DNA of 64,000 nt. Source: Cavia porcellus (Eukaryota > Chordata > Mammalia > Rodentia > Caviidae). Within the stretch, counting starts at the first letter, position 1; the number at the start of each line of letters is the position of its first letter. Location of the stretch: positions 120,861,201 to 120,925,200 of the forward strand of contig NW_026947487.1 of the NCBI RefSeq assembly GCF_034190915.1, read 5' to 3'. Below, piece by piece: positions 48,101 through 50,715 of the stretch. The position numbers and the translations under genes were made by a program. Under the pieces are notes generated by a model. That model was not told the origin of the DNA, did not search any database, and worked only from the letters and a program-made list of their open reading frames with translations.

Positions 48101-50715
48101 GTACTTGCTTCCAAAACTAACTTTCAAGAAAAAAACTATGAACAGGTACTAACCCCCGACAGTGAATGCAATCATTATGTTCTGCAAACATGAACTAATA
48201 CTTTTTAAAATATGAATTTAAAAAAAGACAAGACAATATCATAGCACATGCCCATTATCTGCCAGGCTCTGAAAACATAAACAAATATTCAAGTTAAACC
48301 ATGTACCATAGTTATGGGTACTTCAAATTACAGTATTAGAAATCAGTAGTTTTGGTCCAGACAATTCACAGTAGAAAGAGAGGAAAAAAATATTAAGAAC
48401 ATATTTCCAATTTATCTTTGTGAGAGAATTTCTTTTTCTTTACAAAACTTTAATCTTATATCAGTATGGTAGCCATCTCCTTCTTAAAAATCAAACTAAA
48501 AAAGTTAGTAAATCTATATTTCTATAGCTAAGGTTTAAAATATTCTTATATAGGTTCTTATGCTTTGATCCAAAGTCCATTCAAGAACGTATGACTTAGG
48601 GGCTGGGGATTTTGCTCAGTGACATAAGCGCCTTGCCTTGCAAGTGTGTGGTCATGAGTTCAATCCCCAGTACCGATAAAAAGAAAAAAAAAAAAAAAGA
48701 ATGTATGGCTAAGCTTGGTTTCCTGGAATGATGATGCATAATTTAGGAAATTCAAATGTAATTATGGCAAGAAAAAGCAGTATCACTTACCACTGGAATT
48801 TAGTGATCTGTTGTCAAGGCAGAGTTATTAAGGTTCTTTTAATACGTTTTGTTTTTTTCTGATACAGGGTTTCACTATATAGTTCGGGCTGGCCTCGAAC
48901 TCACAGCCTCCCAAGTGCTGGGATTACAGGCATGTGCCACCATGCCAGCCTTTAATAGACTTTAAAACATATTAGTTAATATCACTTTCCAAAACAATAG
49001 TCATTACATATTAAAAATACAAAAGACAAAAAATGGCTTATGCTTTGTTACTCCTCATAACTTTCCCTACCTTACTCTCGAGTGGGGTGGGGGTGACACC
49101 AAGATGATGAGCGTTCTAGAGTATGGTCTGTTTGCCCCAGAACAGCACAATCTGTTAGCACCACTCCTCAAATGAGGTGGGGACTCTGGTTCCTCCTACC
49201 TCTGAGCCTAATGTGAATCAAACAGCTTTTAAACCCAGCAGTAAAACCCAAAATAAGCCACAAAACATTATGTGCAAGTGGTGACTATACTCACAAGCAG
49301 AAATTCATTACTGGGGGAATTCAAATTTCTACTTATTTGTTTGTTTGTTTGTTTGTTTTTGTACCAGGGATGGAACTTATGAATCTGTGTGTACCAGGTG
49401 AGCACTTTTGCCACTGAGCTAAATCTCTGGCCTCTCAAATTTCTACTTATAAGCAGATCACAATCACTTATTATAAAAAGTTCTCTATAACTCAATTAAG
49501 AAAATGAAGCTCGGGGCTGGGGATTTAGCTCAGCGGCATAAGCACCTGCCTTGCAAGCCCAGGTGGTCGTGAGTTCAATCCCCGGTACCGATAAAAATGA
49601 AAAAGACAAAAAAAAAAAAAAAAAAAAAAAAAAGAAAATGAAGCTCGGGGTCATGGGTTTAGTTCAGTGGTGCAGTGCCTGCTTGGCAAGCATGAGGCCC
49701 TGCGTTCTATTCCCAGTACCCCGCCCCCCCCAAAAAAAGAAAGAAAGCTGCAACTCACCTATAAAAGAACTAGAACAATCACTGCAGGCCTCAGCACTGT
49801 CACAATCAATCAACTGACTGGGACACAATTTCTTACAAGGTGGATCTTCTACCTAGAAACCAAAACATGAAAAATGCTGCTTTAAAAAAAAAAAAAATGC
49901 TGCTTTTAAAATTCAGGTTCTGAAAAAAAAAATTCAGGTTCTGTTCATTTAATGCCTGAATGATCGGCATTCTCAAATATTTTTAAAATTACAACTTACT
50001 AAAGCCTCTTGAAAATTACTACCAAATTCATTATTTAAGTACTTTTGTCTCCAAAGGTAAATGCTTCCAGCTTTTCCTCTCACCGATCGCCTCCATCAGG
50101 TACACTATGCTTCTCAAGTTCAAAACTTTACTAAACCTGCCTGCAAAGGCCAAGCCAACTTCCTCTTGTGTATTTTTTATTAGTACCTGTTTGCAATACA
50201 TAATGTTTACATTCACCTTAAGGAGTAGGTGCATGCACTTTCTTTCATAAAAAGTTCTTATGCTGTGGTTGTTTCACAGAAGTGCGACATTTCAGCGTGT
50301 GTGTCGTCTTTATTCCACTTAACACTGCGGTCGCAAGTTGCACGGTTTCTCTCTTACCTCAAGCAGAAGGTCCTCCAAGTTCTGGTGGCGTCTCAGGAGC
50401 TGCATAGCTGATTCCTTTAAGTTCTGTTCACGCTCAGTATTATGTTTTTGCCGCTTGACCCTTCCCGCTAAGAGGGAGATCAGTTTCAGAACGGGACCGC
50501 AGACACCCTGGCCCTGCTACGGCAGACCGATGCGACCCCGACCCTGAGCTCAGCCGGCAGCCTCGGGAGGAGAACCGGGACGCCGCCAATGAGACCTGGG
50601 CCGAAGTCGCACCCGGCGGTCCAGGAGTAGCGCAGCCCAACGCTCCGACCCGGCCAGCCGGCCACCTACCCAGGAGCTCCTCCCAAGGCCTCCTGCAGCC
50701 CTTCGCGCCCGCCAT
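55..50715 (-). CDS. FANCA: FANCA gene, exons 1-40 of about 43 (3' end off the window)
   Basis: Fanconi anaemia group A protein is a nuclear subunit of the FA core complex (with FANCG and FAAP20) that supports FANCL-dependent FANCD2/FANCI ubiquitination in DNA crosslink repair. Forty minus-strand segments match the human protein in order from the N-terminus to the residues [14 protein letters not shown]. Each is bounded by AG acceptors and GT or GC donors with compatible phase. Coding length in the window is about 3,935 nt (about 1,311 codons); human reaches c.4010 at the same point. Differences are in-frame: shorter exons 1, 3, 4, 11, 32 and 33, longer exons 21, 25 and 34. No stop or frameshift was seen in any exon, so I infer a functional gene. 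The start is the ATG at 50713-50715 in a strong context inside a CpG-rich region. Human exon sizes are recalled from memory. Exons 41-43 should lie left of position 1. Confidence 0.97.
131..545 (-). other. FANCA intron 39
   Basis: Complete intron of 415 bp between exons 39 and 40. I recognise no repeat or other feature inside it. Confidence 0.85.
546..651 (-). CDS. FANCA: FANCA exon 39
   Basis: 106 nt, equal to human. It contains [16 protein letters not shown], the counterpart of human AFHVCAAILECLEKRK. Donor is gtgaga and acceptor gtgggtcacag. The last codon is split G|AT. Confidence 0.95.
748..862 (-). repeat. B1-like SINE fragment in intron 38
   Basis: Reverse-complement B1 signature: 'ttttgagacaagtgcttgc' followed by 'tgggattataggtgtgc'. 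Diverged and probably truncated. Confidence 0.6.
1118..1180 (-). CDS. FANCA: FANCA exon 38
   Basis: 63 nt (21 codons), equal to human. It reads [21 protein letters not shown], shown here from L to the final S, against human [21 protein letters not shown] in the hydrophobic stretch where the human c.3788_3790 deletion removes a phenylalanine. Acceptor tttcctctacag, donor gtaagt. Confidence 0.96.
1181..2058 (-). other. FANCA intron 37
   Basis: 878 bp intron with a GC donor at its 5' end (2057-2058). I see no repeat in it. Open frames here lack any homology I recognise and are treated as chance. Confidence 0.8.
2059..2197 (-). CDS. FANCA: FANCA exon 37 (GC donor)
   Basis: 139 nt, equal to human. 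It includes [14 protein letters not shown] and [11 protein letters not shown], matching human WLSAAALHFAIQQV and LKKLDCEREE. The acceptor is ctgtgtcccag. The exon ends GAG followed by gcaagg, so the donor is GC rather than GT. Confidence 0.94.
2198..3004 (-). other. FANCA intron 36
   Basis: 807 bp. No repeat family or RNA gene recognised. Confidence 0.75.
3005..3117 (-). CDS. FANCA: FANCA exon 36
   Basis: 113 nt, equal to human. It contains [16 protein letters not shown] and [15 protein letters not shown], matching human WWPSLEPVLLCRWRRH and LPRELQKLQEGRQFA. The acceptor is ttttctccaag (AAG), the donor gtaagt. Confidence 0.95.
3118..3873 (-). other. FANCA intron 35
   Basis: 756 bp with no recognised repeat or gene. 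Confidence 0.75.
3874..3978 (-). CDS. FANCA: FANCA exon 35
   Basis: 105 nt (35 codons), equal to human. It reads [14 protein letters not shown] and ends [16 protein letters not shown]. Acceptor cctgccacag, donor gtaagc. Confidence 0.95.
4069..4134 (-). CDS. FANCA: FANCA exon 34 (two extra codons)
   Basis: 66 nt against 60 in human. It reads [20 protein letters not shown]; human has GGALTQDIT, so two residues are added after ALS. Acceptor ttcacag, donor gtaata. The frame is kept. Confidence 0.94.
4135..5178 (-). other. FANCA intron 33
   Basis: 1,044 bp. It holds a minus-oriented B1-like fragment near 4570-4696. The rest shows no recognised feature. Confidence 0.75.
4570..4696 (-). repeat. 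B1-like SINE fragment
   Basis: Diverged reverse B1 pattern: 'ttttgagtcttgctaa', 'ctcaaacttgtgatcc' and 'gctgggattataggcat'. Confidence 0.6.
5179..5284 (-). CDS. FANCA: FANCA exon 33
   Basis: 106 nt against 109 in human, one codon shorter. It ends [12 protein letters not shown], human CEQFFHLVNSEM. The donor chosen by homology is gtgggt. A second in-frame donor 15 nt downstream (CAG|gtagct) would add VGAVQ. Acceptor ttgcttgccag. Confidence 0.93.
5541..5689 (-). CDS. FANCA: FANCA exon 32 (eight codons shorter than human)
   Basis: 149 nt against 173 in human. It begins [17 protein letters not shown] where human reads EMVADLELQQDLIVPLGH, so about eight residues are missing after LEL. It ends EILMCK plus a split CG|G arginine. 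The donor gtttgt is weak and the acceptor tttgctctcttccag strong. Confidence 0.93.
6008..6115 (+). repeat. ID-like tRNA-derived SINE with TSD
   Basis: Starts ggggctggggatttagctca, has a B-box-like gttctatccc and an A-rich tail. It is flanked by the duplicated target 'aaaggtggcaaatta' on both sides. Confidence 0.93.
6340..7930 (+). repeat. Old HAL1/L1-type ORF1 relic, split by an LTR
   Basis: Plus-strand pieces at about 6340-7265 and 7650-7930 resemble the non-LTR ORF1 protein seen better at 11958-13009. Both carry 'catcaagattccagaaatcca' and 'aagtcaaggagagcctgga' type segments. Many stops and shifts are present, so it is inactive. A MaLR LTR interrupts it between the two pieces. Confidence 0.7.
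7268..7651 (+). repeat. MaLR-type solo LTR
   Basis: About 384 bp beginning 'ttatgatgtgggtttgga', with a TATA-like 'cactataaagga', a poly-A signal 'aaataaatctttc', and ending 'gtaactaagaca'. This is the usual MST/MLT end. It is nested in the ORF1 relic. Confidence 0.75.
8256..8400 (+). repeat. B1-like SINE
   Basis: 'gccaggcatactgacacaca', 'taatcccagcatttgggagg', 'gagaccagcctgaactac', then a 'caaacaaacaaa' tail. Confidence 0.8.
8420..8780 (+). repeat. Probable L1 ORF2 5' relic
   Basis: A frame reading [20 protein letters not shown] resembles the start region of L1 ORF2. It is followed by stops and AT-rich sequence. Diverged, so the assignment is tentative. Confidence 0.45.
8785..9370 (-). repeat. 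L1 ORF2 3' region, minus orientation
   Basis: The reverse complement contains the L1 hallmark 'aaaaacagcatggtactggc' and the following kinase-like AT-rich stretch. Many stops. Old fragment. Confidence 0.75.
9835..9919 (-). CDS. FANCA: FANCA exon 31
   Basis: 85 nt, equal to human. It reads [20 protein letters not shown] and ends DLFCRLQ. Human has [20 protein letters not shown], so this exon is fast-evolving. Acceptor ttttctttcag, donor gtgagt, phases agree with both neighbours. Confidence 0.93.
10085..11230 (+). repeat. L1 ORF2 relic, reverse-transcriptase part
   Basis: Plus-orientation L1 features: 'aaaatttcatgccctattgt', 'catcatattcaacaatcaaa' and 'ggataaatttaaccaaggca'. Interrupted by SINEs. 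It continues after the HAL1-like insertion at about 14.7 kb. Confidence 0.75.
10922..11023 (+). repeat. ID-like SINE with TSD
   Basis: Complete element starting ggggctggaggtttagctca with tail 'taccaataaaaacgaaaaag'. Flanked by duplicated 'ataaaaaccataaaat'. Confidence 0.93.
11245..11340 (-). repeat. Old ID-like SINE, minus
   Basis: 'cagtactaggaattgaacct', 'ggcaagtgctttactactga' and a final 'ctctagcct' mark a diverged reverse copy. Confidence 0.65.
11958..13009 (+). pseudogene. LINE ORF1p-like RNA-binding protein, disabled
   Basis: Starts [20 protein letters not shown] at 11958. A TAG stop follows at 12021-12023. The frame reopens as [18 protein letters not shown] and a coiled-coil-like lysine/glutamate-rich stretch runs to about 12480. 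A frameshift lies at about 12490-12515, after which the C-terminal part reads [20 protein letters not shown], then [31 protein letters not shown], and ends at tga 13007-13009. This order (coiled coil, RRM, C-terminal domain with TPRHI and YPDKL motifs) is that of L1 ORF1p. Only two obvious lesions suggest a moderately recent copy. Confidence 0.8.
13366..13472 (-). repeat. ID-like SINE in the HAL1-like 3' region
   Basis: Reverse copy with 'tatcggtaccggggatcgaa', 'gcttgcaaggcaggcgctta' and a T-rich start. Probable TSD 'aggaat(g)tttt'. Confidence 0.9.
13634..14422 (+). repeat. Tandem pair of a 390-400 bp 3' module
   Basis: Copy 1 (13634-14024) and copy 2 (14025-14422) share the order 'gacacta...cccagtgct', 'agcaatagtattattctttg', 'gatatggataactgcatgta', 'ttttgttggacagttgaaca' and 'ttctgttttgtttagtcttt'. 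Each ends in an A-rich run. They differ at many sites, so the duplication is not recent. Confidence 0.85.
14432..14575 (+). repeat. B1-like SINE
   Basis: 'caggtgcaaaggagcatgcc', 'taatcccagcactcaggcgg' and 'gccagcctgggctacact'. Followed at once by a reverse ID-like copy (about 14577-14662). Confidence 0.8.
14700..16210 (+). repeat. L1 ORF2 3' end and 3' tail, interrupted by SINEs
   Basis: Plus-orientation L1 pieces: 'actacagtaatcaaaaagat', 'ttcaaaaaatgaatggacaa', 'atttctccaaagacaacata', 'agtgcaaatcaacaccacaa' and 'acagcaacattattcaaaac'. Broken by a B1-like SINE at 15171-15327 and an ID-like fragment at 15545-15600. Probably the same L1 as at 10.1-11.2 kb. Confidence 0.8.
15171..15327 (+). repeat. 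B1-like SINE
   Basis: 'gccaggagtggtggtgcgca', 'cggaggctgaggcaggagga', 'tctcaaaaagac' and a long A tail. Confidence 0.85.
16997..17125 (-). CDS. FANCA: FANCA exon 30
   Basis: 129 nt, equal to human. It includes [13 protein letters not shown] and [16 protein letters not shown], almost identical to human [12 protein letters not shown] and [16 protein letters not shown]. Acceptor tttactgttgcag, donor gtcagc. Confidence 0.97.
17126..18410 (-). other. FANCA intron 29
   Basis: 1,285 bp, mostly without recognised repeats apart from an L2-like tail near its left end (18180-18280). Confidence 0.7.
18180..18280 (+). repeat. L2-like LINE 3' end
   Basis: 'agtgcctgacacatggtcag' followed by 'agctcaataaatgtttcttg' is the classic 3' end of an ancient L2 element. 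Confidence 0.6.
18411..18484 (-). CDS. FANCA: FANCA exon 29
   Basis: 74 nt, equal to human. It reads [20 protein letters not shown] and then SDTE. Acceptor ccctttgtttctag, donor gtgagt. Confidence 0.95.
18549..18655 (-). repeat. ID-like SINE, minus
   Basis: T-run, 'actggtaccagggatcgaac' and 'ctgagctaaatccccagccc'. A second, older reverse ID-like unit follows at about 18665-18745. Confidence 0.9.
19136..19240 (+). repeat. B1-like SINE, internally deleted
   Basis: 'gccaggtgtggtgacacatg' and 'taatcccagcatttaggagg', then 'agtgagaccctgcctcaa'. Confidence 0.75.
19640..19895 (+). repeat. Two tandem B1-like fragments
   Basis: Two B1-like units in a row, with 'aggcggctgaggcaggagca' in the first and 'cttgggaggctaatgcaaaa' in the second. 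Each has an A-rich tail. Confidence 0.7.
20123..20299 (-). CDS. FANCA: FANCA exon 28
   Basis: 177 nt (59 codons), equal to human. It includes [15 protein letters not shown] and [19 protein letters not shown], matching human FQFLMFRLFSEARQP and WRPLHLPSADWQRAALSLW. Acceptor ctctcctatctcag, donor gtgggt. Confidence 0.96.
20300..21387 (-). other. FANCA intron 27
   Basis: 1,088 bp. It has an old ID-like copy near 20828-20900 and a reverse ID-like copy near 21110-21205 that carries a 17-base G run at about 21128-21144. Nothing else recognised. Confidence 0.7.
21388..21484 (-). CDS. FANCA: FANCA exon 27
   Basis: 97 nt, equal to human. It reads [20 protein letters not shown] and ends [11 protein letters not shown], human CSCLSPGLIKK. 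Acceptor ctctgtcacag, donor gtgggt. Confidence 0.95.
22089..22276 (-). CDS. FANCA: FANCA exon 26
   Basis: 188 nt, equal to human. It includes [20 protein letters not shown], identical to human here, and ends with ALFCL plus a split lysine codon. Acceptor in tctttcag context, donor gtgagc. Confidence 0.97.
22361..22457 (-). CDS. FANCA: FANCA exon 25 (one extra codon)
   Basis: 97 nt against 94 in human. It reads [20 protein letters not shown] then [12 protein letters not shown]. Human has CGRVLPAVL, so one residue is added. Donor gtatac. Confidence 0.96.
22646..22716 (-). CDS. FANCA: FANCA exon 24
   Basis: 71 nt, equal to human. It reads [20 protein letters not shown] then PPE and a split arginine. 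Acceptor ctccttcag, donor gtgagg. Confidence 0.95.
22966..23064 (+). repeat. B1-like SINE followed by an ID-like copy
   Basis: 'agcatggtggtgcacactta' and 'gggaggctgaggcaggaaga'. An old ID-like unit follows (about 23083-23160), with 'gggctaggcatacagctcag'. Confidence 0.75.
23260..23396 (-). CDS. FANCA: FANCA exon 23
   Basis: 137 nt, equal to human if the distal of two tandem donors is used. It includes [17 protein letters not shown], human ISAQVAVISERLRAVLG. The end reads CAGGTGgtgggt, so an in-frame alternative three bases shorter exists. Confidence 0.94.
24120..24175 (+). repeat. Old ID-like fragment
   Basis: 'gggctggggggctacagctc' followed by 'gtttgattcctaatagg'. Confidence 0.55.
24351..24459 (+). 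repeat. ID-like SINE with TSD
   Basis: 'ggaggtttagctcagcggca', 'gagttcgatccccagtactg' and an A tail. Flanked by duplicated 'agaaatgaagatctg'. Confidence 0.92.
24497..24647 (+). repeat. B1-like SINE
   Basis: 'ggctgggcaaagtggcacat', 'gagaccagcctgggctataa', 'agtgaattcaagcccagcc' and an A tail. Confidence 0.88.
24655..24990 (+). repeat. MaLR-type LTR fragment
   Basis: 'gggaggtgggacttgtgaga', later 'gtaaaccttcaaaaatgtgg' and 'aattatccagcttcaggtgt'. The order fits a diverged MST/MLT LTR. Confidence 0.55.
25412..25525 (-). CDS. FANCA: FANCA exon 22
   Basis: 114 nt, equal to human. It includes [20 protein letters not shown], human [21 protein letters not shown]. Acceptor catccctccctcag, donor gtgagg. 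Confidence 0.94.
26853..26929 (-). CDS. FANCA: FANCA exon 21 (one extra codon)
   Basis: 77 nt against 74 in human. It reads [20 protein letters not shown], human [20 protein letters not shown]. Acceptor gtgttctgatccag, donor gtgaga. Split codons on both sides agree. Confidence 0.94.
27125..27185 (+). repeat. Short tandem duplication
   Basis: The block 'attataatgtactacaaaca' plus 'tgtaccaa' occurs twice in direct succession. Confidence 0.85.
27575..28500 (+). pseudogene. Possible processed pseudogene, parent unknown
   Basis: One plus frame is open for nearly 180 codons with a single tag stop at 27805-27807. It contains [20 protein letters not shown], then [20 protein letters not shown], and ends FIAEQNKA at about 28123. 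AT-rich sequence resembling a 3' UTR follows up to 'aattaaatttattatgtgca' and A-rich sequence. I do not recognise the protein. No intron-like break was seen. It could also be an unknown repeat. Confidence 0.35.
28625..28690 (+). repeat. ID-like SINE, internally deleted
   Basis: 'ggggccagggattt' joins directly to 'ctggcaagtgcgaggttgtg' and 'agttcgatccctggtacc'. The A-box part is missing. Confidence 0.8.
29243..29475 (+). repeat. B1-like SINE with long purine-rich tail
   Basis: 'gctagctgtggcagtgcata' and 'taaccccagcactcaggagg', followed by a tail of AAAGG/AAGG units to about 29475. Confidence 0.8.
29609..29717 (-). repeat. ID-like SINE, minus
   Basis: T-run, 'gtctttttcctttttatcgg', 'taccggggatcgaactcatg' and 'gagctaaatccctggcccc'. 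Confidence 0.92.
29795..29925 (-). repeat. B1-like SINE, minus
   Basis: 'ttttttgagacaggatctca' and 'cagtccaggctgacctcaaa'. Confidence 0.75.
30552..30601 (-). CDS. FANCA: FANCA exon 20
   Basis: 50 nt, equal to human. It reads [16 protein letters not shown], human LPKVPDSRVAFIESLK. Acceptor ttctgcccccag, donor gtacac. Confidence 0.95.
30678..30738 (-). CDS. FANCA: FANCA exon 19
   Basis: 61 nt, equal to human. It reads [20 protein letters not shown], human [20 protein letters not shown]. Acceptor ctctgctgcag, donor gtgagt. Intron 19 is only 76 bp. Confidence 0.96.
30900..31018 (-). repeat. B1-like SINE, minus
   Basis: 'tttttattttgagacaaggc', 'aaattgcccatgctggatat' and 'agtactgatgacagatgtgc'. 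Diverged. Confidence 0.65.
31620..31708 (-). CDS. FANCA: FANCA exon 18
   Basis: 89 nt, equal to human. It reads [20 protein letters not shown], human [20 protein letters not shown]. Donor gtagga. The acceptor is gtgtcggaaccag, with a weak pyrimidine tract. Confidence 0.95.
31709..32528 (-). other. FANCA intron 17
   Basis: 820 bp with no recognised repeat or gene. Confidence 0.7.
32529..32588 (-). CDS. FANCA: FANCA exon 17
   Basis: 60 nt, equal to human. It reads [20 protein letters not shown], human [20 protein letters not shown]. The acceptor ends gaag, the donor is gtaatg. Confidence 0.96.
32667..32762 (-). CDS. FANCA: FANCA exon 16 (GC donor)
   Basis: 96 nt, equal to human. It reads [20 protein letters not shown] and ends ARTRLADLK. 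The final AAG is followed by gcaagt, a GC donor with otherwise perfect consensus. Acceptor gtctgtcccag. Confidence 0.95.
32763..33830 (-). other. FANCA intron 15
   Basis: 1,068 bp with one B1-like SINE at 33336-33450. Nothing else recognised. Confidence 0.7.
33336..33450 (+). repeat. B1-like SINE
   Basis: 'gcttgatgtggtggcacatg' and 'aatcccagcactcggagacc', with a 'caaacaaacaaac' tail. Confidence 0.8.
33831..33941 (-). CDS. FANCA: FANCA exon 15
   Basis: 111 nt, equal to human. It includes [19 protein letters not shown], human [19 protein letters not shown], and ends PRYLQ. Acceptor cttcttccctag, donor gtgagg. Confidence 0.97.
34088..34240 (+). repeat. B1-like SINE
   Basis: 'actggatgcggtgatgcaca', 'gcactcaggaggctgaggta' and 'tacctcaaaaagc'. 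Confidence 0.8.
35311..35475 (+). repeat. B1-like SINE
   Basis: 'gctgggcatgatggcacaca', 'attcaagaccagcctgagct' and 'ctgtctcaaaaaagac'. Confidence 0.85.
35700..35785 (+). repeat. Diverged ID-like SINE
   Basis: 'gggccaaggatgtagctcag' and 'cggcacaagtggttccctgg'. Confidence 0.75.
36456..36545 (+). repeat. ID-like SINE with TSD
   Basis: 'gggccagggatttagctcag', 'gagttcaatccccagtaccg' and an A tail. Flanked by 'tgggcatatt' on both sides. Confidence 0.88.
36867..37000 (-). CDS. FANCA: FANCA exon 14
   Basis: 134 nt, equal to human. It includes [20 protein letters not shown], human [20 protein letters not shown], and ends SYADWFK. Acceptor atggtctcgcag, donor gtaagt. Confidence 0.97.
37258..37399 (-). 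CDS. FANCA: FANCA exon 13
   Basis: 142 nt, equal to human. It includes [20 protein letters not shown] and [19 protein letters not shown]. Donor used is gtgcgt. A stronger-looking gtgaga seven bases upstream would break the frame. Acceptor gctttcttttcag. Confidence 0.95.
37730..37806 (-). CDS. FANCA: FANCA exon 12
   Basis: 77 nt, equal to human. It reads [20 protein letters not shown] then SLFRR. Acceptor gtttcctgcag, donor gtaagt. Confidence 0.97.
37807..39090 (-). other. FANCA intron 11
   Basis: 1,284 bp. It holds a Tigger-like transposon piece (37915-38165) and an old reverse ID-like copy (about 38815-38900). Confidence 0.7.
37915..38165 (+). repeat. Tigger/pogo-type DNA transposon fragment
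   Basis: Order of blocks: 'cttggcatccatgtgttctg', 'ttccaggactcctaaaaccc', 'tttgtaagtagttgttgcag' and 'gtacagatgcaatttt'. This matches the terminal sequence of Tigger-family elements as I remember it. Confidence 0.65.
39091..39200 (-). CDS. FANCA: FANCA exon 11 (one codon shorter)
   Basis: 110 nt against 113 in human. It reads [20 protein letters not shown] and ends [12 protein letters not shown]. Human has [21 protein letters not shown]. Acceptor cctgtgctatag, donor gtaggc. Confidence 0.94.
39201..40988 (-). other. FANCA intron 10
   Basis: 1.8 kb. Only the ID-like SINE at 40018-40126 is recognised. Confidence 0.7.
40018..40133 (+). repeat. ID-like SINE with TSD
   Basis: Full consensus-like copy starting ggggctggggatttagctca. 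Tail 'taccgataaaaaggaaaaag' then AAAAC repeats. TSD 'aaaagcactgg'. Confidence 0.95.
40989..41055 (-). CDS. FANCA: FANCA exon 10
   Basis: 67 nt, equal to human. It reads [20 protein letters not shown], human [20 protein letters not shown]. Acceptor gttttcttcgcag, donor gtatgt. Confidence 0.96.
41491..41524 (-). CDS. FANCA: FANCA exon 9
   Basis: 34 nt, equal to human. It reads [11 protein letters not shown], human VTVDVLQRMLI. Acceptor tgtcctaacag, donor gtaagt. Confidence 0.95.
41620..41705 (+). repeat. ID-like SINE with TSD
   Basis: 'gggtcagggatgtagcttag' and 'taagttcaatccccagtac', then an A run. TSD 'aaactgctttctag'. A reverse ID-like copy follows at about 41728-41815. Confidence 0.85.
41728..41815 (-). 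repeat. ID-like SINE, minus
   Basis: 'ttttttttgtaccagggaac', 'ccagacagatgcttgagcca' and 'tatatcgccagccc'. Confidence 0.8.
41955..42310 (+). repeat. MaLR-type solo LTR
   Basis: 'cagtggtttatatatagatg' with 'acccccaaag', a poly-A signal in 'aaaataaacctctcc', and end 'aagtggccaagacag'. About 350 bp. Confidence 0.65.
42692..42774 (-). CDS. FANCA: FANCA exon 8
   Basis: 83 nt, equal to human. It reads [20 protein letters not shown] then DPDKMPQ. Acceptor tttatgccttttcag, donor gtagga. Confidence 0.96.
43525..43637 (-). CDS. FANCA: FANCA exon 7
   Basis: 113 nt, equal to human. It reads [20 protein letters not shown] then [17 protein letters not shown]. Acceptor tgtgtgtccccag, donor gtaggg. Confidence 0.97.
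43638..44833 (-). other. FANCA intron 6
   Basis: 1.2 kb. It contains an antisense L1-like relic near 44240-44345, a B1-like fragment at 44345-44445 and an ID-like fragment near 44455-44500. Confidence 0.65.
44345..44445 (+). repeat. Diverged B1-like SINE
   Basis: 'ggtacaaggggatatcacat', 'taattccagtcactcaggaa' and 'cttagcaagaccctaaa'. Confidence 0.6.
44834..44907 (-). CDS. FANCA: FANCA exon 6
   Basis: 74 nt, equal to human. It reads [20 protein letters not shown] then ELLE. Human has [20 protein letters not shown]. Acceptor ctatttttttcgtcag, donor gtagcg. Confidence 0.97.
45211..45306 (-). repeat. ID-like SINE, minus
   Basis: T-run, 'ggtatcagggattgaactca' and 'cttatcccactgaactaaaa'. It lies 51 bp from an opposite-oriented copy. 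Confidence 0.9.
45357..45452 (+). repeat. ID-like SINE with TSD
   Basis: Near-perfect copy: ggggctggggatttagctca, 'gagttcgatccccggtaccg' and 'ataaaaacgaaaaagac'. TSD 'aagagtgctca'. Confidence 0.96.
45833..45940 (+). repeat. Old ID-like SINE
   Basis: 'aactggggtatagctcaaca' and 'gaattagatccccaataac', with an A/G-rich tail. Confidence 0.7.
45995..46270 (-). repeat. Two reverse B1-like SINEs
   Basis: Units at about 45995-46112 ('tggagtccaggctggccttg') and 46155-46270 ('taatacaggctagtcttcaa'). Confidence 0.8.
46307..46395 (+). repeat. ID-like SINE
   Basis: 'gggccaaagatttagctcag' and 'gagttcaatccccagtacca'. Confidence 0.85.
46642..46799 (+). repeat. B1-like SINE abutting the exon 5 donor
   Basis: 'agccgggcaaggtggcacac', 'aagttcaagaccaacctggg', 'tctcaaaaagac', then a 13-base A run. 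The A run ends four bases from FANCA exon 5. No clear target-site duplication is left. Confidence 0.9.
46804..46899 (-). CDS. FANCA: FANCA exon 5
   Basis: 96 nt, equal to human. It reads [20 protein letters not shown] then [12 protein letters not shown]. Acceptor ctctcttttcag. The donor is gtaa followed immediately by the T-run of an opposite-strand B1-like SINE. Confidence 0.97.
47044..47177 (-). CDS. FANCA: FANCA exon 4 (three codons shorter)
   Basis: 134 nt against 143 in human. It includes [20 protein letters not shown], human ASRLGVPVGILSARMVASSV. Three residues are missing before [11 protein letters not shown]. The acceptor ends ctttaag, the donor is gtaaga. Confidence 0.95.
47299..47409 (+). 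repeat. ID-like SINE with TSD
   Basis: Consensus-like copy with tail 'taccgataaaaaggaaaaag' and an 18-base A run. TSD 'aaaaggaatgaatag'. Confidence 0.96.
48003..48083 (-). repeat. ID-like SINE with TSD, minus
   Basis: 'cataccagggattgaactca' and 'ctgagctaaacccctagccc'. TSD 'gcaaggcat'. Confidence 0.87.
48600..48698 (+). repeat. ID-like SINE with TSD
   Basis: 'ggggctggggattttgctca' and 'gagttcaatccccagtaccg'. Imperfect TSD 'aagaa(c/t)gtatg(a/g)ct'. Confidence 0.9.
48857..48957 (-). repeat. B1-like SINE, minus
   Basis: 'tgatacagggtttcactata' and 'gtgctgggattacaggcatg'. Confidence 0.85.
49337..49433 (-). repeat. ID-like SINE with TSD, minus
   Basis: (TTTG)n start, then 'gtaccagggatggaacttat'. 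TSD 'tcaaatttctacttat' on both sides. Confidence 0.9.
49514..49738 (+). repeat. Two ID-like SINEs in tandem
   Basis: A consensus-like copy (49514-49633, TSD 'aagaaaatgaagctc') followed by an older copy, 'gtcatgggtttagttcagtg', at about 49650-49738. Confidence 0.9.
50084..50162 (-). CDS. FANCA: FANCA exon 3 (diverged, acceptor uncertain)
   Basis: 79 nt with the acceptor at gag|GAA; 94 in human. It reads [20 protein letters not shown] and ends in a split glycine codon before gtgaga. SKV aligns with human LSKV, and the split G|GC codon fits exon 4. Neither this acceptor nor the alternative CAG at 50187 (103 nt) has a good pyrimidine tract. A different exon 3 cannot be excluded. Confidence 0.55.
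50358..50467 (-). CDS. FANCA: FANCA exon 2
   Basis: 110 nt, equal to human. It reads [20 protein letters not shown] and ends [15 protein letters not shown]. Human has [20 protein letters not shown]. Acceptor ctccctcttag, donor gtaaga. Confidence 0.97.
50670..50715 (-). CDS. FANCA: FANCA exon 1, coding part
   Basis: 46 nt: [15 protein letters not shown] plus the first base of a split alanine. Human has 26 codons plus one base and ends RRRAWAELLA, so the N-terminus here is about 11 residues shorter. The chosen ATG has G at -3 and G at +4. Donor gtaggt; intron 1 is only 202 bp. Confidence 0.93.

Larger units (their letters stand above)
47178..50083 (-). other. FANCA intron 3
   Basis: 2.9 kb, rich in SINEs (47299, 48003, 48600, 48857, 49337, 49514) with AT-rich unrecognised sequence between. 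Confidence 0.7.
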